Positions 23,191-35,564 of a stretch of 64,000 bases of DNA are shown here, piece by piece. The translations under genes and the position numbers were made by a program. Position 1 is the first letter of the stretch. Each line of letters begins with the position of its first letter. Below the pieces are notes generated by a model, which did not search any database, was not told the DNA's origin, and was given only the letters and a program-made list of their open reading frames with translations. Source of the DNA: Nilaparvata lugens. Taxonomy: Eukaryota > Arthropoda > Insecta > Hemiptera > Delphacidae. The DNA lies in NCBI RefSeq assembly GCF_014356525.2, contig NC_052517.1, forward strand, positions 5,785,500 through 5,849,499. The letters run 5' to 3'.

Positions 23191-23570
23191 ATTAATCAAC
23201 GAATTTTACAAAGTATGAGAAATTAATCAATGAGCATAAAAATTGAATGCAATTGGAATAACGATAGTATAATATTGTGAACAAATAATTATTGTCGATT
23301 CTCTGAAAAGGATAAAAAATAAAATCTATCCCATCAACACACGACCGGCTGAGATGAAGGGAAAGAGAGAGAGAGTGATAGTGAGAGTGTTTGTGTTAGA
23401 CAGAGTGAGAAATAGCGAGAGACCCAGATGAAAAGAGAGAGTCATTGTGAGAATGTGTTGGGATAAAACAATGGGTCTCACAAAATTCAATTCTTCACAA
23501 TTTACTCCCCAATTTACAATTCTCAGGAATCTTCATTTCTAAAATAATTAATAATAATATATCTCTACAT
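23191..23570. other. No gene recognised
   Basis: AT-rich with GA-rich patches near 23360-23440. Confidence 0.5.
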
Positions 23571-23668
23571 TATTGAAAAACGATCTGGAAACCTGGGGAG
23601 CTGGGGAGCTGGAAAAGGATAGCACTAACTGCTTTGTCGAATGATAGACAAGGATAGCAACACCAATT
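23571..23668 (+). mobile_element. Family C fragment
   Basis: Right-half fragment (GATAGACAAGGATAGCAACA) cut before its terminal repeat. A near-identical fragment starts at 24190. Confidence 0.55.
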
Positions 23669-23678
23669 CTCAATTAAT

Positions 23679-23961
23679 TTTGGTAGAGAGTTAGTGGGAG
23701 GGATATTTTGAATATTCTTCCCGAAGAATGGACATTGATATGTCCAAAGCTTCGCCAATTTATGTAGATGCATAACAATATAATTATCTATAGTTATTAT
23801 ATTACAAATTGCTTTTTTATATCATATTGAGTTCAATAATTATTTTCTTAGTCTATATTATGTAAATTCATCCATAATTTTGCTGTATTGTAAGCTATTG
23901 TATATAAGTGTATAAGACAGTATATATTGTAATCTACATAAATAAAGTACTCAATCAATCA
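23679..23961 (+). repeat. Family A, copy 8
   Basis: Full-length copy with a short (AATC)n tail. Confidence 0.8.
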
Positions 23962-24189
23962 ACCACACAACCCGAGAGAGAGAGAGAGTGTGTTTGTGTT
24001 AGAGAGAGTGAGAAATAGCGAGAGAGACAGATGAGAAAAGAGAGACATTGTGAGTATGAGTGGGGATGAAACTAGACGACATATAAAATTCAATTCCTCG
24101 AAATTTTATTTACTCCACCAATTTAAAATTTCCTCCCTAATTTACAATTTTTGGAATCCAATTTCTAAAATAATTGAATATATCTCTAC

Positions 24190-24496
24190 ATTATTGAAAA
24201 ACGATCTGGAAACCCTGGGGAGCTGGAAAAGGATAGCACTAACTGCTTTGTCGAATGATAGACAAGGATAGCAACACAAATGTTAATCAAATACTGCCAT
24301 TATAACGTGAACCTCACTATAGCAATTAGTGTTCGACATACCGACAATATGATACAGTATCATCTCAACTTGATACACAACACCATAAATTTTATACAAA
24401 ACAGGATAGAGCTATCTGCTTTGTCGAATGATAGACAAGGATAGCAACACAAATGTTAATCAAATACTGCCATTATAACGTGGACCTCACTATAGC
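24190..24496 (+). mobile_element. Family C right ends, two in tandem
   Basis: Two right-end fragments finish at 24322 and 24496 with GAACCTCACTATAG and GGACCTCACTATAG. The adjoining region 23990-24180 also repeats that of 23395-23570, which indicates a local duplication. Confidence 0.6.
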
Positions 24497-24801
24497 AACA
24501 TGTTAAAAACAATGCTGAGAAAATTGAAATATGAATAAATAAATACAAACCATAAACACTAGAGGTCATTATAAGGATAGGTACAATTTGAAAATATTGG
24601 AAATTACTCTGTAACGACTTGACAATATTGTAAGCAATAGTGTAGTATAATATAACTTGGAAATGACACTTGGACATGAAAGTTTTTCAAATGAAGCCTT
24701 CAGATAACAGTTCTCGTTTCTGATCACCTATAGTAGTAAATTTGGTTTTGCTTATTCATTGTTCATTGTATATTTCTTCCCCATTTCAATGAATATTTGA
24801 A

Positions 24802-25040
24802 ACTATAGTGAGGTCCACGTTATAATGGCAGTGGAGAAAGATATGAGATCTGCGTTGCCGATTCTCTGTCCTGCCACTGCCTTCTATAGAGGATAGCTGA
24901 TACCAGTATATCTGATGTAATATTAACGGTTCATTCTCGTTTGAAATAATCAATATATTCCATTCTCTTAATTTATTGAATAGTAATTTTTCATGATTGA
25001 GCTTAAATATTCTGTTAATTGATAACAAAGCCAGCTCCTT
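24802..25040 (+). mobile_element. Family C left-half fragment
   Basis: Starts CTATAGTGAGGTCCACGTTA and carries the left interior, but the right terminal repeat is missing. Confidence 0.6.
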
Positions 25041-25167
25041 TACTACAGGTAAACATCAGCAGTATTTATACTAAAGGTCGAATGGGCTGAACGGGAAGAG
25101 ACAGCATTTCTGATAGCGGCTTTGAATTTGAGAAAGGATTTGATATTGGAATTCAATTATTAGGCTA

Positions 25168-25460
25168 TTGATTGATTGATTGATTGAGTACTTTATTTAT
25201 GTAGATTACAATATATACTGTCTTATACACTTATATACAATAGCTTACAATACAGCAAAATTATAGATGAATTACATGATATAGACTAAGAAAATATTGT
25301 TGAACTGTATATGATATGAAAAAGCAATTTGTAATATAATAACTATAGATAATAATTATATTGTTATGCATCTACATAAATTGGCGGAGGTTTGGACATA
25401 TCAATGTCCATTCTTTGGAAAGAATATTAAAAATATCCTCCCCACTAACTCTCTACCAAA
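25168..25460 (-). repeat. Family A, copy 9
   Basis: Full-length minus copy with a (GATT)n left end. Unlike most copies it has no polypyrimidine flank. Confidence 0.8.
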
Positions 25461-25479
25461 AATGGTATGACCGACTCCT

Positions 25480-25626
25480 GGCAGACAACTTCAAAAGTTA
25501 TGCCAGTCACCAACCTAATAATATCTAATATAATTCAATTTATTATGTAATAAATTCTATTGTTGTATGGTATTGTTTACTATAATTTTGTCAATAAAGG
25601 TTGTTTTACTACTACTACTACTAAAG
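25480..25626 (+). mobile_element. Retroelement 3' end with (CTA)n tail
   Basis: TTTGTCAATAAAGGTTG has a polyadenylation-like AATAAA, and ACTACTACTACTACTA follows. No coding part is retained. Confidence 0.5.
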
Positions 25627-25924
25627 GTCGAGCACCGCTATTGGTTGAAGCCCTGACGTTTCAAGGCCTAGACAAGGCTTGTGATTGGTCTAGACAAGCC
25701 CCTCCCCAATTAGCGGTTCAGACGAAACAAAATGGCGATTCTAACAGCAATGTAATATCATCAAATGGTTCATGTTATGAAAAAAATACAAGATCAATAG
25801 AAAAATGTTACAAAAACTTGGAAATCTGAAGGAATAAGAAAATACAGTAAAACATTCATGAAATTTGAGGGTGATTGATGAGAAAAATCGAAAGAAATCG
25901 TCAAACAGACAACGACCCAAGGCT

Positions 25925-26284
25925 CTATAGTGAGGTCCACGTTATAATGGCAGTGGAGAAAGATAGGAGCGTTGCCGATTCACTGTCTTGTCAATGCCTT
26001 CTATAGCGTATAGCTGACACCGGTTCATTGATTTAATATTAACGGTTCATTCTCGTTTAAAATAATCAATTATATTTTATTAAGCAAGGAATTTTATTTT
26101 TCAATAATTTTAATAATAAAGATGAAATATTTTGTTACTTAATTATTTATTCCACATTGTTAAAATACGATCTGGCAACAGAGGAAAGCGAGTAAGAGAT
26201 AGCGCTATAAACTTTGTTGAATGATAGACAAGGATAGCAATATCATTGCTAATCAAACACTGCAATAAAGAGGACCCCACTATA
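25925..26284. mobile_element. Family C MITE, long form
   Basis: 360 bp; left CTATAGTGAGGTCCACGTTA, right a mutated AGAGGACCCCACTATA. The interior includes ACGATCTGGCAACAGAGGAA. Confidence 0.75.
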
Positions 26285-26387
26285 ATCTTCAGTTAGAAGT
26301 CTCTACGCTCGTTCAAGAATTGATTTATATTCAGGAATATAACTGACCAAAACCGTTGATATTTAACTGTGTTCAAAATTACAAAAA

Positions 26388-27201
26388 ATTTGGTGTGGCG
26401 CACTCATACAACTTTCCTTGCCGTTATGAAAATTGATCACCTGACGCTAGTGTTCACACGCATCTCAAGTCTACTGTTCAAAGATCCAAGCCAGCTGGTG
26501 ACAGGACAATAACGCTGGAGACACATGAAGTCTGCTATCTCTCCATAGTGAATGATTTAAAAGAATCAACATTTGCCAACAGTTTGCAATTGAAATAATC
26601 ACATTTTCTCGAATTTCGAGCTTATTTTAAATTTTAGGAGAAAATGTCACTGAAAATTAATTGTAGAGATTTTCATGCTCGATCTTTTCCACTTGGAATT
26701 TTTTGTTTTAAATTTCATATGAAGCCTGATCATTTGGAATCTGAAATCAAACTTTGCATAGATGGGGCGGAGCTCCTGGAGTTTTTACAGATATGGGACT
26801 TATGGCAGTTGATAGAGCTTATCAATGACTATTTTAGATATAAATTTGATCAAATCGTTGGAGCTGTTTTTGAGAAAGTCGCGTAAAACCCTGTTTTTGA
26901 CAACATTTTCTCCATTTCAGCCGCCATCTTGGATTGCATTTGATCGAACATGTTCGTGTCGGATCCTTATAGTCTAAGAACCTTACGTTCCAAATCTCAA
27001 GTCATTCTGTTAATTGGGAGATAGGATATCGTGTACACTGACGCACATACACTCATACACATACAGACCGATACCCAAACACCACTTTTTTGGACTCAGG
27101 GACCTTGAAACGTATAGAAATTTAGAAATTGGGGTACCTTAATTTCTCTCGGGAAGCAATACTTTCCTTACCTATGGTAATAGGGCAAGGAAAGTAAAAA
27201 T
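26388..27201 (+). mobile_element. Family B HINE-like element, copy 4
   Basis: Full length with a short CA stretch (about 27035-27065) and intact 3' hairpin. About 60 bp of its 3' flank (TTTCTATGTCTTTAGCTAT) recur inverted next to B6 at 40640-40712. Confidence 0.75.
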
Positions 27202-27514
27202 TAGTGTTTCATTGATTTTGTATAAACTATGAATTACTATTTCTATGTCTTTAGCTATTGTTAGCCAAGGTCTAGCTTTGACCTGGAGGCTGAACTAAAA
27301 TAAACTCCAATAATTTGAGTTGTTGCAATCTAGAAAGACTGTCGGAGTTCACTAGCCAAGGGCACAATAAATAATTTATTCATTGTATTGATTTTACTAT
27401 AGTACAAATCTCGCTTCCATTATCATTGTCTTTCAAAAGATTCGAAGATTTGCTATGATTTATTGTACAAAATACTATAATCATGATATAATTATGATAT
27501 TGGAGGAAGAACTG

Positions 27515-28628
27515 AAGTAAGGTCCACGTTATAATGGCAGTGTTTTATTAGCAATGATATTTTTAATATTTTCAATGATAGCAGTGAAGTTTTTAGCTCA
27601 AAAATTTCTAGTTTCATTCAAAATTTAGACTTTTTGAATAATTATTAAGTTACTGTTGTAGATTTTTCGATTCTAGACTCTGATAGTATCTATTTGATTC
27701 AAAATTTGCTCGTTTATCTGATTATTGAAGAGCGTAAATTGTATTTTAAGAAGTGAGAGTGACATAACCAACTTTTTGATTTGGATAGTATAGTATAAAT
27801 TGGAAATGGGACAGTTTTGGGCATGAGCCTGTTGTGCCTTTCCTAATGTTAAGTATGTGTACACAATGTGATAAATAAATAAATAAATATTGCTATCCTT
27901 ATCTATCAATCTACAAAGCAGATAGCTCTATCTCTTTCTCGCTTTTCTCTGTTGCCAGATCGTCTTTTAACAAAGTGAAATTGATATTTAATTAACAAAA
28001 TATTCCATCTTAATGATTTAAATTTATTATAAAATCATTGAAAATATAATTACTTGCTTAATAAAATATAATTGATTATTTTAAACGAGGATGAACAATC
28101 AATATTACATCAATAAACCTGTATCAGCTACCGTCTATAGAAGGCATTGACAAGACAGAGGAACGGCAACGTTGATCTGCTATCTTTCTCCACTGCTATT
28201 AAGGTGCGTACAAACTTTCGCTCTGCTCCGCAACCGAACGTCACTCCAGCAGAGCGATTGATGATCGGCCGGCGAGCAACAGTGGTTCGACCGGGGAACG
28301 CGAGAAGATCTAACATCTTCCGTAACGTTCATGATGGGTGCGTGGGCGGAGCGACTGTGGTTCGATGGTGGTACGAGGGCGGTACGAGGGCGGAGCGTGC
28401 TCGGTGCGGGTTGGAGGCGCGTTTATGTGTAAGCAGCTTTATAAAGGTAAGTACAGATATAGGCGCCGCGAACATGAGCAATTCACTTTTAATCAGCTGA
28501 CTATATCTGTATTTTACAGAAACGGTAAGATACAGATAAAAAAAGCTTGGCATCAGCTGATTAAAAGTGAATTGCTCATGTTCGCGGCACGTAAATCTGT
28601 ACGCACCTTAACGTGGACTTCATATAGG
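27515..28628. mobile_element. Family C composite copy carrying a J element
   Basis: Left end AGGTCCACGTTATAATGGCA. A retroelement 3' end shared with the C copy at 14489 occupies about 27550-27890. The C body follows, and the right terminal repeat is split by J1 (28203-28607). Confidence 0.65.
28203..28607. mobile_element. Family J, piggyBac-type MITE, copy 1 (chimeric)
   Basis: TTAA on both sides (28199-28202, 28608-28611) and termini GGTGCGTAC / GTACGCACC. The right half (28441-28607) is the same palindrome as J2, with GAACATGAGCAATTCACTTT in both arms. The left half is an unrelated GC-rich block with repeated GTGGTTCGA. Confidence 0.7.
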
Positions 28629-29172
28629 CAAAGCTAAAGGACCCGGACTGTACTGATCTAATCAATGTTGAATGATTAAATAATATGTTTTCGAAAGCAT
28701 ATAAATTTTTAGAACAGATCTACTGTGAAGCTTTTCATAAATTTTAATGATTAATAGGCTTCCACAAAACTATTTTTAATTATAATAATATTTAACACTG
28801 TGTTTTGTAAATAATGTAAATATTATTACAACTTTTTCTCTTCCGATAGTTCTTGTATGACATGAATTTCTATTAGCTATTAATCATTTATTTATCTTTT
28901 CAAGTTTCTTTGAATTGTTATGACTGGACTTATTACTGGTCATTTCTATTACATAGTTGTTTTATAAGGTACTATTTACTTGATTAAAAATGTTTTCAAC
29001 CAAGGAAAAAGAACAAAGTTGCCCTTAAAAACACTGACAATTCCTTGATAATAGTATTATAAACATGTCATGAATTAATATTGTAACACAAAAATGAATA
29101 AAAGGTGATCAAATAAATAAAAAAAAAATATTTGCTAAATTCAAGAAAGTTTAATAATTTGCATTTTTCCAG
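28629..29172. other. Intron 1 end, no element recognised
   Basis: AT-rich sequence leading to the exon 2 acceptor (TTTTTCCAG). Confidence 0.5.
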
Positions 29173-29336
29173 TGTTGCCACCTCTACACGCCAGCGTGAT
29201 ACGACAGTGGCTGAGGACTGGTGACCTTGAGAAGTTGGAACAGGTGATTATTGAAGGTCAAGGTCACAAGTTGTTGACGGAGCACTCAGCTGATCTCAAG
29301 GTCAGGAGATTCCTCAAGGCGGTGCCTGCTTATCTG
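29173..29336 (+). CDS. Exon 2: helical linker before the ankyrin region
   Basis: Encodes residues 230-284. The acceptor is TTTTTCCAG at 29164-29172, and the donor is TATCTG before GTGAGT. Two bases complete the Leu codon begun in exon 1. The peptide begins LPPLHASVIRQWLRTGDLEK and ends FLKAVPAYL. It is amphipathic and probably helical, and the QWLRTGDLEKLEQVI portion looks like a degenerate first ankyrin helix pair. The longest open stretch would run on into the intron, but the GTGAGT and the phase match place the end here. A Helitron-like element begins only 32 bp after the donor. Confidence 0.8.
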
Positions 29337-29368
29337 GTGAGTTGGATCCTAAAAAGCTATATTTTTTA

Positions 29369-29604
29369 CTAGCCGGTGACCCGTGCTTCGTGAGGGTCTG
29401 TTCGAAGCACTTGACAAACTGGAAATTGATCAACTGAAATCTGTGAGAATTTTAAAAGGCCTATAACAATCCTCGGTAAATTGGGAATATATATGCAAAA
29501 TGTGAAGTTAATGAGTTGAGTAGTTGAGACGTGATGATGCGTCATTCGTGAATTTCCTATCCTCTACGTGTATAAGCCAGTTCTTTCCTTTATTATATTA
29601 TAGA
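29369..29604 (-). mobile_element. Family N Helitron-like element, intact, 236 bp
   Basis: On the minus strand it starts TCTATAATATAATAAAGGAA and ends GGGTCACCGGCTAG, with stem GACCC/GGGTC just before the end. It is flanked by A and T without target duplication, all standard non-autonomous Helitron traits. A truncated second copy (29611-29730) abuts it. Confidence 0.75.
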
Positions 29605-29738
29605 TATAGACTAGTCTGTAACCCGTGCCCCGTAAGGAGGTAATTAAAAACTGAGACCTTCACTTACTGAAATCTTGAATAATTGAAAATAGGCCTATAA
29701 CCATCCTCGATGCATTAAGAATCTATTAGAAAATTTAT

Positions 29739-29832
29739 ATTTATTTATTTATATTTTTCACAGAGAAGCACTGATTGGGAGAGAAAAACTGAGGATACTC
29801 CTTGTACTATTTCTCTCCCAAATTTAGATACC
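29739..29832. repeat. Family E fragment
   Basis: TTTATTTATTTATATTTTTC then GGGAGAGAAAAACTGAGG, the same as the 6.3-6.6 kb repeat. Confidence 0.5.
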
Positions 29833-29851
29833 TTTTTAAAAGTCAAAGAAA

Positions 29852-30533
29852 TCTGGTGTGGCGCACTCACACAACTTTCCTTGCCGTTATGAAAATTTAA
29901 CATCTGACGCTAGTGTTCCCGCGCAATTCAAGTCTACTATCAAAGATCTAAGCCAGCTGGTGACAGGGCAATAACGCTGGAGACACACATGAGGTCTGCT
30001 CTCTCTTCATAGTGAATGATTCAATAGAATCAACAATAATTTGCAATTGAATAATCACATTTTCTCGAATTTCGAGCTTATTTTAAATTTTAGGTGAAAA
30101 TGTTACTGAATATCAATTGTAGAGATTTTCACGCTCAATCTTTTCCATCTAGAATTTTTTGTTTCAATTGTATCTGAAGCCTGATAATTGGGAAGCTAAA
30201 ATCAAACTTTACCTAGATGGGGCGGAGCTCCCGAAATTTTTACAGATATGGGACTTGTGGCAGTCGATAGAGCTTAACAATGACTATTTTAGGTATGAAT
30301 TTGATCGAAATCGTAGGAGCCATTTTTGAGAAAATCGCGAAATACCCTGTTTTTGACAACATTTTCGCCTTTTCAGCCGCCATCTTGAATTGAATTTGAT
30401 CGAAATTGTTCGTGTCGGATCCTTATAGGGAAAGGACCTTAAGTTTCAAATTTCAAGTCATTCCGATAATTGGGAGATGATATATCGTGTACACAGACGC
30501 ACATACACTCATACACACACACACACCACACCA

Positions 30534-30564
<31 letters not shown>

Positions 30565-30865
30565 CCACACACACACACACACCCACACCCACACACACAC
30601 ACACACACAGACCAATACCCAAAAACCACTTTTTTGGACTCAGGGGTCCTCAAAACGTATAGAAATGTACAAATTGGGGTACCTTAATTTTTTTCGGAAA
30701 GCAATACTTTCCTTACTATGGCTTAACAAGCAGTCGTTAGGTCATGTCAGAGGCCCTGAAATTGATCAGTTGCGACCTGAAAACTCTGACACCAGACCTG
30801 AACCAGCCAGGTCACTCGATATTATTATTATTATTATGGTAATAGAAGGGCAAGGAAAGTAAAAA
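29852..30865 (+). mobile_element. Family B HINE-like element, copy 5
   Basis: Full length, with a CA microsatellite at about 30513-30611 and a 113-bp insert in its 3' hairpin. Confidence 0.8.
30722..30834 (+). mobile_element. SINE-like insert with (ATT)n tail in B5
   Basis: Flanked by TATGG on both sides (30717-30721, 30835-30839). The body includes AGGCCCTGAAATTGATCAGT and ends in ATT repeats, as expected of target-primed retroposition. No internal Pol III box was confirmed. Confidence 0.6.
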
Positions 30866-31049
30866 AGGGCGATGATTTCACTTTACTAGAATTTAGTCCA
30901 TTTTCACTCAAAAACGACAAAAACTAAAATTTTCAAATTTTGACGGTTGAAAAAAAAATTTCCAAGTCAATCATTCCAGTACCTAGTTGAGACGTGATAA
31001 TGCGCATTCGTGAATTTCCTATCCCATACATGTGTAAGAAAATTCCAAC

Positions 31050-31166
31050 GAAAAACGTTGCGGAGCTAGAAAAGGATAGCGCTATCTGCTTTGTGGAATG
31101 ATAGACAAGGATAGCAACACCAATGTTAATCAAATACTGCCATTATAACGTGGACCTCACTAGAGT
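31050..31166 (+). mobile_element. Family C right-end fragment
   Basis: AGACAAGGATAGCAACACCA to ACGTGGACCTCACTAG; the left half is missing. A further inverted fragment lies at about 31590-31680. Confidence 0.6.
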
Positions 31167-31198
31167 GAGATTTAATTTATACAATTTTCATCTGAATT

Positions 31199-31491
31199 TT
31201 GATTGATTGATTGATTGAGTACTTTATTTATGTATATTACAATATATACTGGCTTATACACTTATATACATTAGCTTACAACACAGCAACATTATAGATG
31301 AATTTACATAATATAGACTAGAAAATAATTATTGAACTGTATATGATATGAAAAAGCAATTTGTAATATAATAACTATAGATAATTATATTGTTATGCAT
31401 CTACATAAATTGGCGGAGCTTTGGACTTATCAATGTCCATTCTTCGGAAACAATATTAAGAAAATATCCTCCCCACTAACTCTCTACCAAA
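31199..31491 (-). repeat. Family A, copy 10
   Basis: Full-length minus copy, directly followed by a family E fragment (31492-31580). Confidence 0.8.
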
Positions 31492-31794
31492 TTTAGGAGA
31501 GGAATAGCACAAGGTTACCTTATTTTTCCTCTCCCTATCATTTTGATAATGTACTCATTGTATGAATGAATAAAAAAGTCAGCACTTGATTAACATTGAC
31601 TTGCTATCCTTGTATATCATTAGACAAAGCAGGTAGAGCTATCCTTTTCCAACAACGCACCGTTACCAAATTGTTTGTAGACTATGAAGAAACATAATGA
31701 AGCCTGTTCTCTGTTTTTTTTTATTCCACATTTTAAATTAGATTGTATTTTTTTGTATTTCTTTATTTGTCTGTGTTGAGTTGTGTTGTATTGA

Positions 31795-32590
31795 ATAAAA
31801 TTATTCTTTTATTGATTCAATGTTACAAAATTACTATTTGAAATAAAATGGTGGAGGATCAGAATGCACAGCCAAAAACTGTTCCTCCCTTGACTTTCGA
31901 TTCATTAAAATAGTCCAGAATAGTTATTTGTGCAACTAGTGCGCAAAGTGTCAGTTTGCTGCACCGAAAGAAACGTTTACGCCCGAGCCGTAGGCAAGGG
32001 CGGAATGGTTTCTTGAGTGCAGCAGAGGAACTTTGCGCACGTATTTCACATTAAGTTTTTCCTACAGTTACCATTGAATATGAAAAGTGGTAATTATGGG
32101 TAAAATTGCCTGAAATCCATCAAATGTTTTTCTGTGTAATTTTATTATTGATAAAAACCTTAATTTATTGTCAAATTGAATAAAAATGTTGTCCTTGGTT
32201 ATAATATATAATGTAATAATTAGCGCGTTGTGCTTGGTTGCACCTCTGCTCACTATAGCAGCCACAGCAGTCACTGTTACCAACTTCATTTTGATTTTGC
32301 TGCACTGTTGCTCCATATAACCTACTAAGTATTTTGCGTTGCCATGTTGCAAATCTGGAGTGCAGAAAAATTTTTCCCGCACTAGAGCGGAAAAGTGATT
32401 CTTTGCGTTCTGTAATTAGTGCAGCAATGGCCACTTTTCAACGTAACTGTAGGAAAAATATATTCTTTTATTGATTCAATGATACATGATTATTATTCAA
32501 AATAATTTGTTGAAGGATCAAAATGCACAGCCCAAAACTGTTCCTCCCCCGACTCTCGATTCATTGAAATAGTCCAGAAAATAATGTCTT
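31795..32590. repeat. Two family E copies flanking Q2
   Basis: E-type sequence (TTCTTTTATTGATTCAATG to AAATAGTCCAGAA) occurs at 31795-31922 and again at 32456-32580, with Q2 exactly between. This may be a tandem duplication or an insertion accompanied by a long flank repeat. Confidence 0.55.
31923..32458. mobile_element. Family Q element, copy 2
   Basis: Nearly identical to Q1 and Q3, differing mainly by small indels in the middle. Confidence 0.7.
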
Positions 32591-32679
32591 CTCCACTTTA
32601 TAAAATTTTGTCAAATTTTCTCACAAAATAATTGAAATACTCATTAATTATTGATTGATTTGAATTTCCTCTATTGCAG

Positions 32680-32919
32680 GCTCGAATTGATTTGGTGCAA
32701 GAAGCAGTCACAAGAGGAAAACTAGATGATCTGAAACGGTTACTCAGTGAGGAGGCTGACACAAAACACCGCAGAAAACTGCAAAATTCTCGAAATTTGG
32801 CACTCTGTAGAGACCAGAACGGAACTGGTTTATTGCATAAGGCAGTAACTGGCGGCCATCTTGAAATTGCTGAGTGGTTGATCAAGAATTATCCGAGCAC
32901 TGTTCATATCAGAGATAAG
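32680..32919 (+). CDS. Exon 3: ankyrin-repeat exon
   Basis: Exactly 80 codons, residues 285-364, in phase 0 at both ends. The acceptor is TTTCCTCTATTGCAG and the donor is AGATAAG before GTGAGT. Residues about 286-307 form a degenerate ankyrin helix pair (LVQEAVTRGKLDDLKRLL). Residues about 329-364 are a clear repeat: the core GTGLLHKAVTGGHLEIAEWL has the TPLHxAA-like turn and the GHLEI second helix. It closes with IRDK, which runs into the next repeat in exon 4. Ankyrin repeats generally mediate protein-protein contacts; the partner here is unknown. Confidence 0.88.
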
Positions 32920-33019
32920 GTGAGTCAAAAAAAAAATTAATTACAATATTTTATCAGAAATTGGTGTTGACCAATTGCTGGTGATTATCACTGAATAATA
33001 ATTATTATGACTGATAAAT

Positions 33020-33982
33020 TACTAGTAGTTCTGTGAACAGTAGACCTCACGCAGTATTCTCATCCACAAGTACCTGATGTCAACTGTTTTAAATGTTAAC
33101 AAAATCAGTTCACGTTTGAATTTGTATTCCATAATATTAATATTTATGTTAATTAAAACAATGAATATAATATATTTCTTTTCAAGAATTTATATAATAT
33201 TCATCCAGTTCCGTGATAATCTTTCCATCTAATGAAAATTATTTTTTTTCAATCAGAAATATTATAATTTCTTCAGCATTTTAGTTCATTTGATTATTTT
33301 TAATCACCTATTGAATTAGTTTTTTCGAATGTGAGAATATTGATACTGATGGACACGCAAAATAATACCATGACTGCAAAACAGAATATTGAAACCAAAG
33401 ACCTTGAAGCTGCGATTAGACCAAATTTATTGAAAAATGTTAATAACTCAATCCTTTTAGATTATATTAGATTGAACATAACTTATCATACACATGATGA
33501 ACATGTGTGTTTGTCAACTTGCGTTCAATCTAACTGAATCTATAAGGATTACCTTATTAACATTTTGTTAATAACTTTGGTGTAAACCCAGCTTATAAAA
33601 ATGCATACCTCTTCAAGGTCTTTGATTGAAACTATAGTCCTCATACAAATACAGTAATAGACTGGCTTCTCCACACATCTGTGTAATCACTTGTCAGCTG
33701 ATTTATGATGAATAATTCTATAGTCTGATTTTTACTCTAATATTGGCGTATGAAGGAGGCTTCTTTTTCCTTTTATATTATCCTTGAAATACAAAATTTC
33801 CAAAAACCTTGTATATACGTCGACGCGCAATTAAAAAAAGGAATATACCTGTCAAATTTCATGAAAATCTATTACCGCGTTTCGCCGTAAATGCGCAACA
33901 TATAAACATATAAACATTTAAACATTAAGAGAAATACCAAACCTTCGACTTGAATCTTAGACCTCACTTCGCTCGTTCAATT
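33020..33982 (-). mobile_element. Family K Helitron-like element, copy 2
   Basis: Minus copy from CTAGTAGTTCTGTG to CACTTCGCTCGTTCAA. The middle (about 33080-33600) differs from other copies; no gene in it. Confidence 0.6.
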
Positions 33983-34219
33983 AATTTATTACAAAATTAA
34001 TCCAGTATTTTCTCGTGTGGGAAAGTGAAGACATAATTTAATGTTCCAAAATTTCAGTTATTTTTCTCAATCATTCATTCATCTATTCAAGGAACGAAGA
34101 TAGATTAGAAGATTAGAGAAGTAGATTCACTGAAGATTATAGACTATAGATTATAGATCATAGAGTGATTATCCGTTTTTTAGTTTGTTCGACAATTTCT
34201 TCAGATTGCTGTGTATTAT

Positions 34220-34474
34220 CATAGAGAAACAATAGCATAAGTATATATAGGGCGTTTATGTCGCAACTTTTACTGTTATCTCAAGCCGATTACTGTCGAT
34301 TTTTACTGTTTTGACCGGGTAAGAGTGTATGAACGGCACAATATGGGAGACTACCAGCGTCATAAAGCTTCACAGGAAAGAACTGCGTGGACTATCGGCT
34401 TGAGATAACAGTAAAAGTTGCGACATAAACGCACTTTACCATGGCATATCTACTTATTCTATTGTTTCTCTATG
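34220..34474. mobile_element. Family L long-TIR element, copy 1
   Basis: Inverted ends CATAGAGAAACAATAG and CTATTGTTTCTCTATG, with inner arms TATGTCGCAACTTTTACTGT. Followed by a family M end (34475-34625). Confidence 0.7.
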
Positions 34475-34640
34475 GCAATACTCAACAAAAATTATTACCC
34501 GACTGACAAATAATTTTTGTATAGTAGCGCTCATCGAATTTCCATCTATCTACCCCGTTGTAAATATTTGCAGTAGCAGAAGTTTTCGGGGTGGTTTACA
34601 GCATTTAATTGGGATTTTCGTTTAATAAGCATAAACTCAA

Positions 34641-35564
34641 ATATTAGTCATAGTATCTTATAACACTAATATTGAATGTATAAGGAGGCAGTTAATTTAC
34701 ATAGGTACTAAAATAATAAACCTCATTCCAAATCACTTTCTCATGGACAATAAGATCAGCGGAAAAATTAAACTGGATATAAAAAACTGGACATACAGCA
34801 ATTTCTTCTTCCATTTAGATATATGACTCGAGATTTCTGCTCCAGCATTGTTTTTTTCATTTTTCAGTGGACTCGCTTACCTTTATTTTGAGTACCTATT
34901 CCTCTGTTTTCTTCCTTCCCCCCATTTCTCCCTTCCCTTTTTTTCTCATTACTTCTCTTCTTTGCCTGCCTATTACATGGGAAACCATAGTTGGCTAGGT
35001 ATCTTCCTCTCTTTTTTTCTCTTCTCCAACACACCCAAACACAAAGCCCATGGTTTTTTATATTTGTAACATTTTATTGTGTTTGTTTCGTAATTCTTTG
35101 TAATTTTGTTTTGTCTTGTTTTGTGTGTTTTTAATGAATTTGGATTTGAAAATAATAGTTATTCATTAATTAGCATTTGAACAGATGCGATTTCCATTTT
35201 CATTCTGATAAAATTATGAACTGATGAAACTTCTAAAATGCCGAACTGGAAAACTGATGGGAATTCCATAGCTATGAACTGATTAACTGTTAGAATGATG
35301 AACTAATCACCCGATAGAATCAATAATTATTGATGAATCATTATTTTATCGAAGGTCTAATGAGCAGTTATTTTTGTGAGAGCCTGACATTGACATCCAA
35401 CTAGAAGTAATTATTACTCCTATTTGAAGCGAAGAGAATAGAAAATACTTCTTCTATTTTCACAGTTTTGAAGACCTTGGGCCACTTGTCTTGAAAGCAC
35501 TTGTCTATAAATTAATGAGTACTCTACAATGGCCGAGTCATTACTCAACCCCGTAAGTTTCTTT
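34641..35564. other. No gene recognised
   Basis: AT-rich. A short stretch of the family M/K flank (AGCATTTGAACAGATGCGAT) is seen near 35165. Confidence 0.45.
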
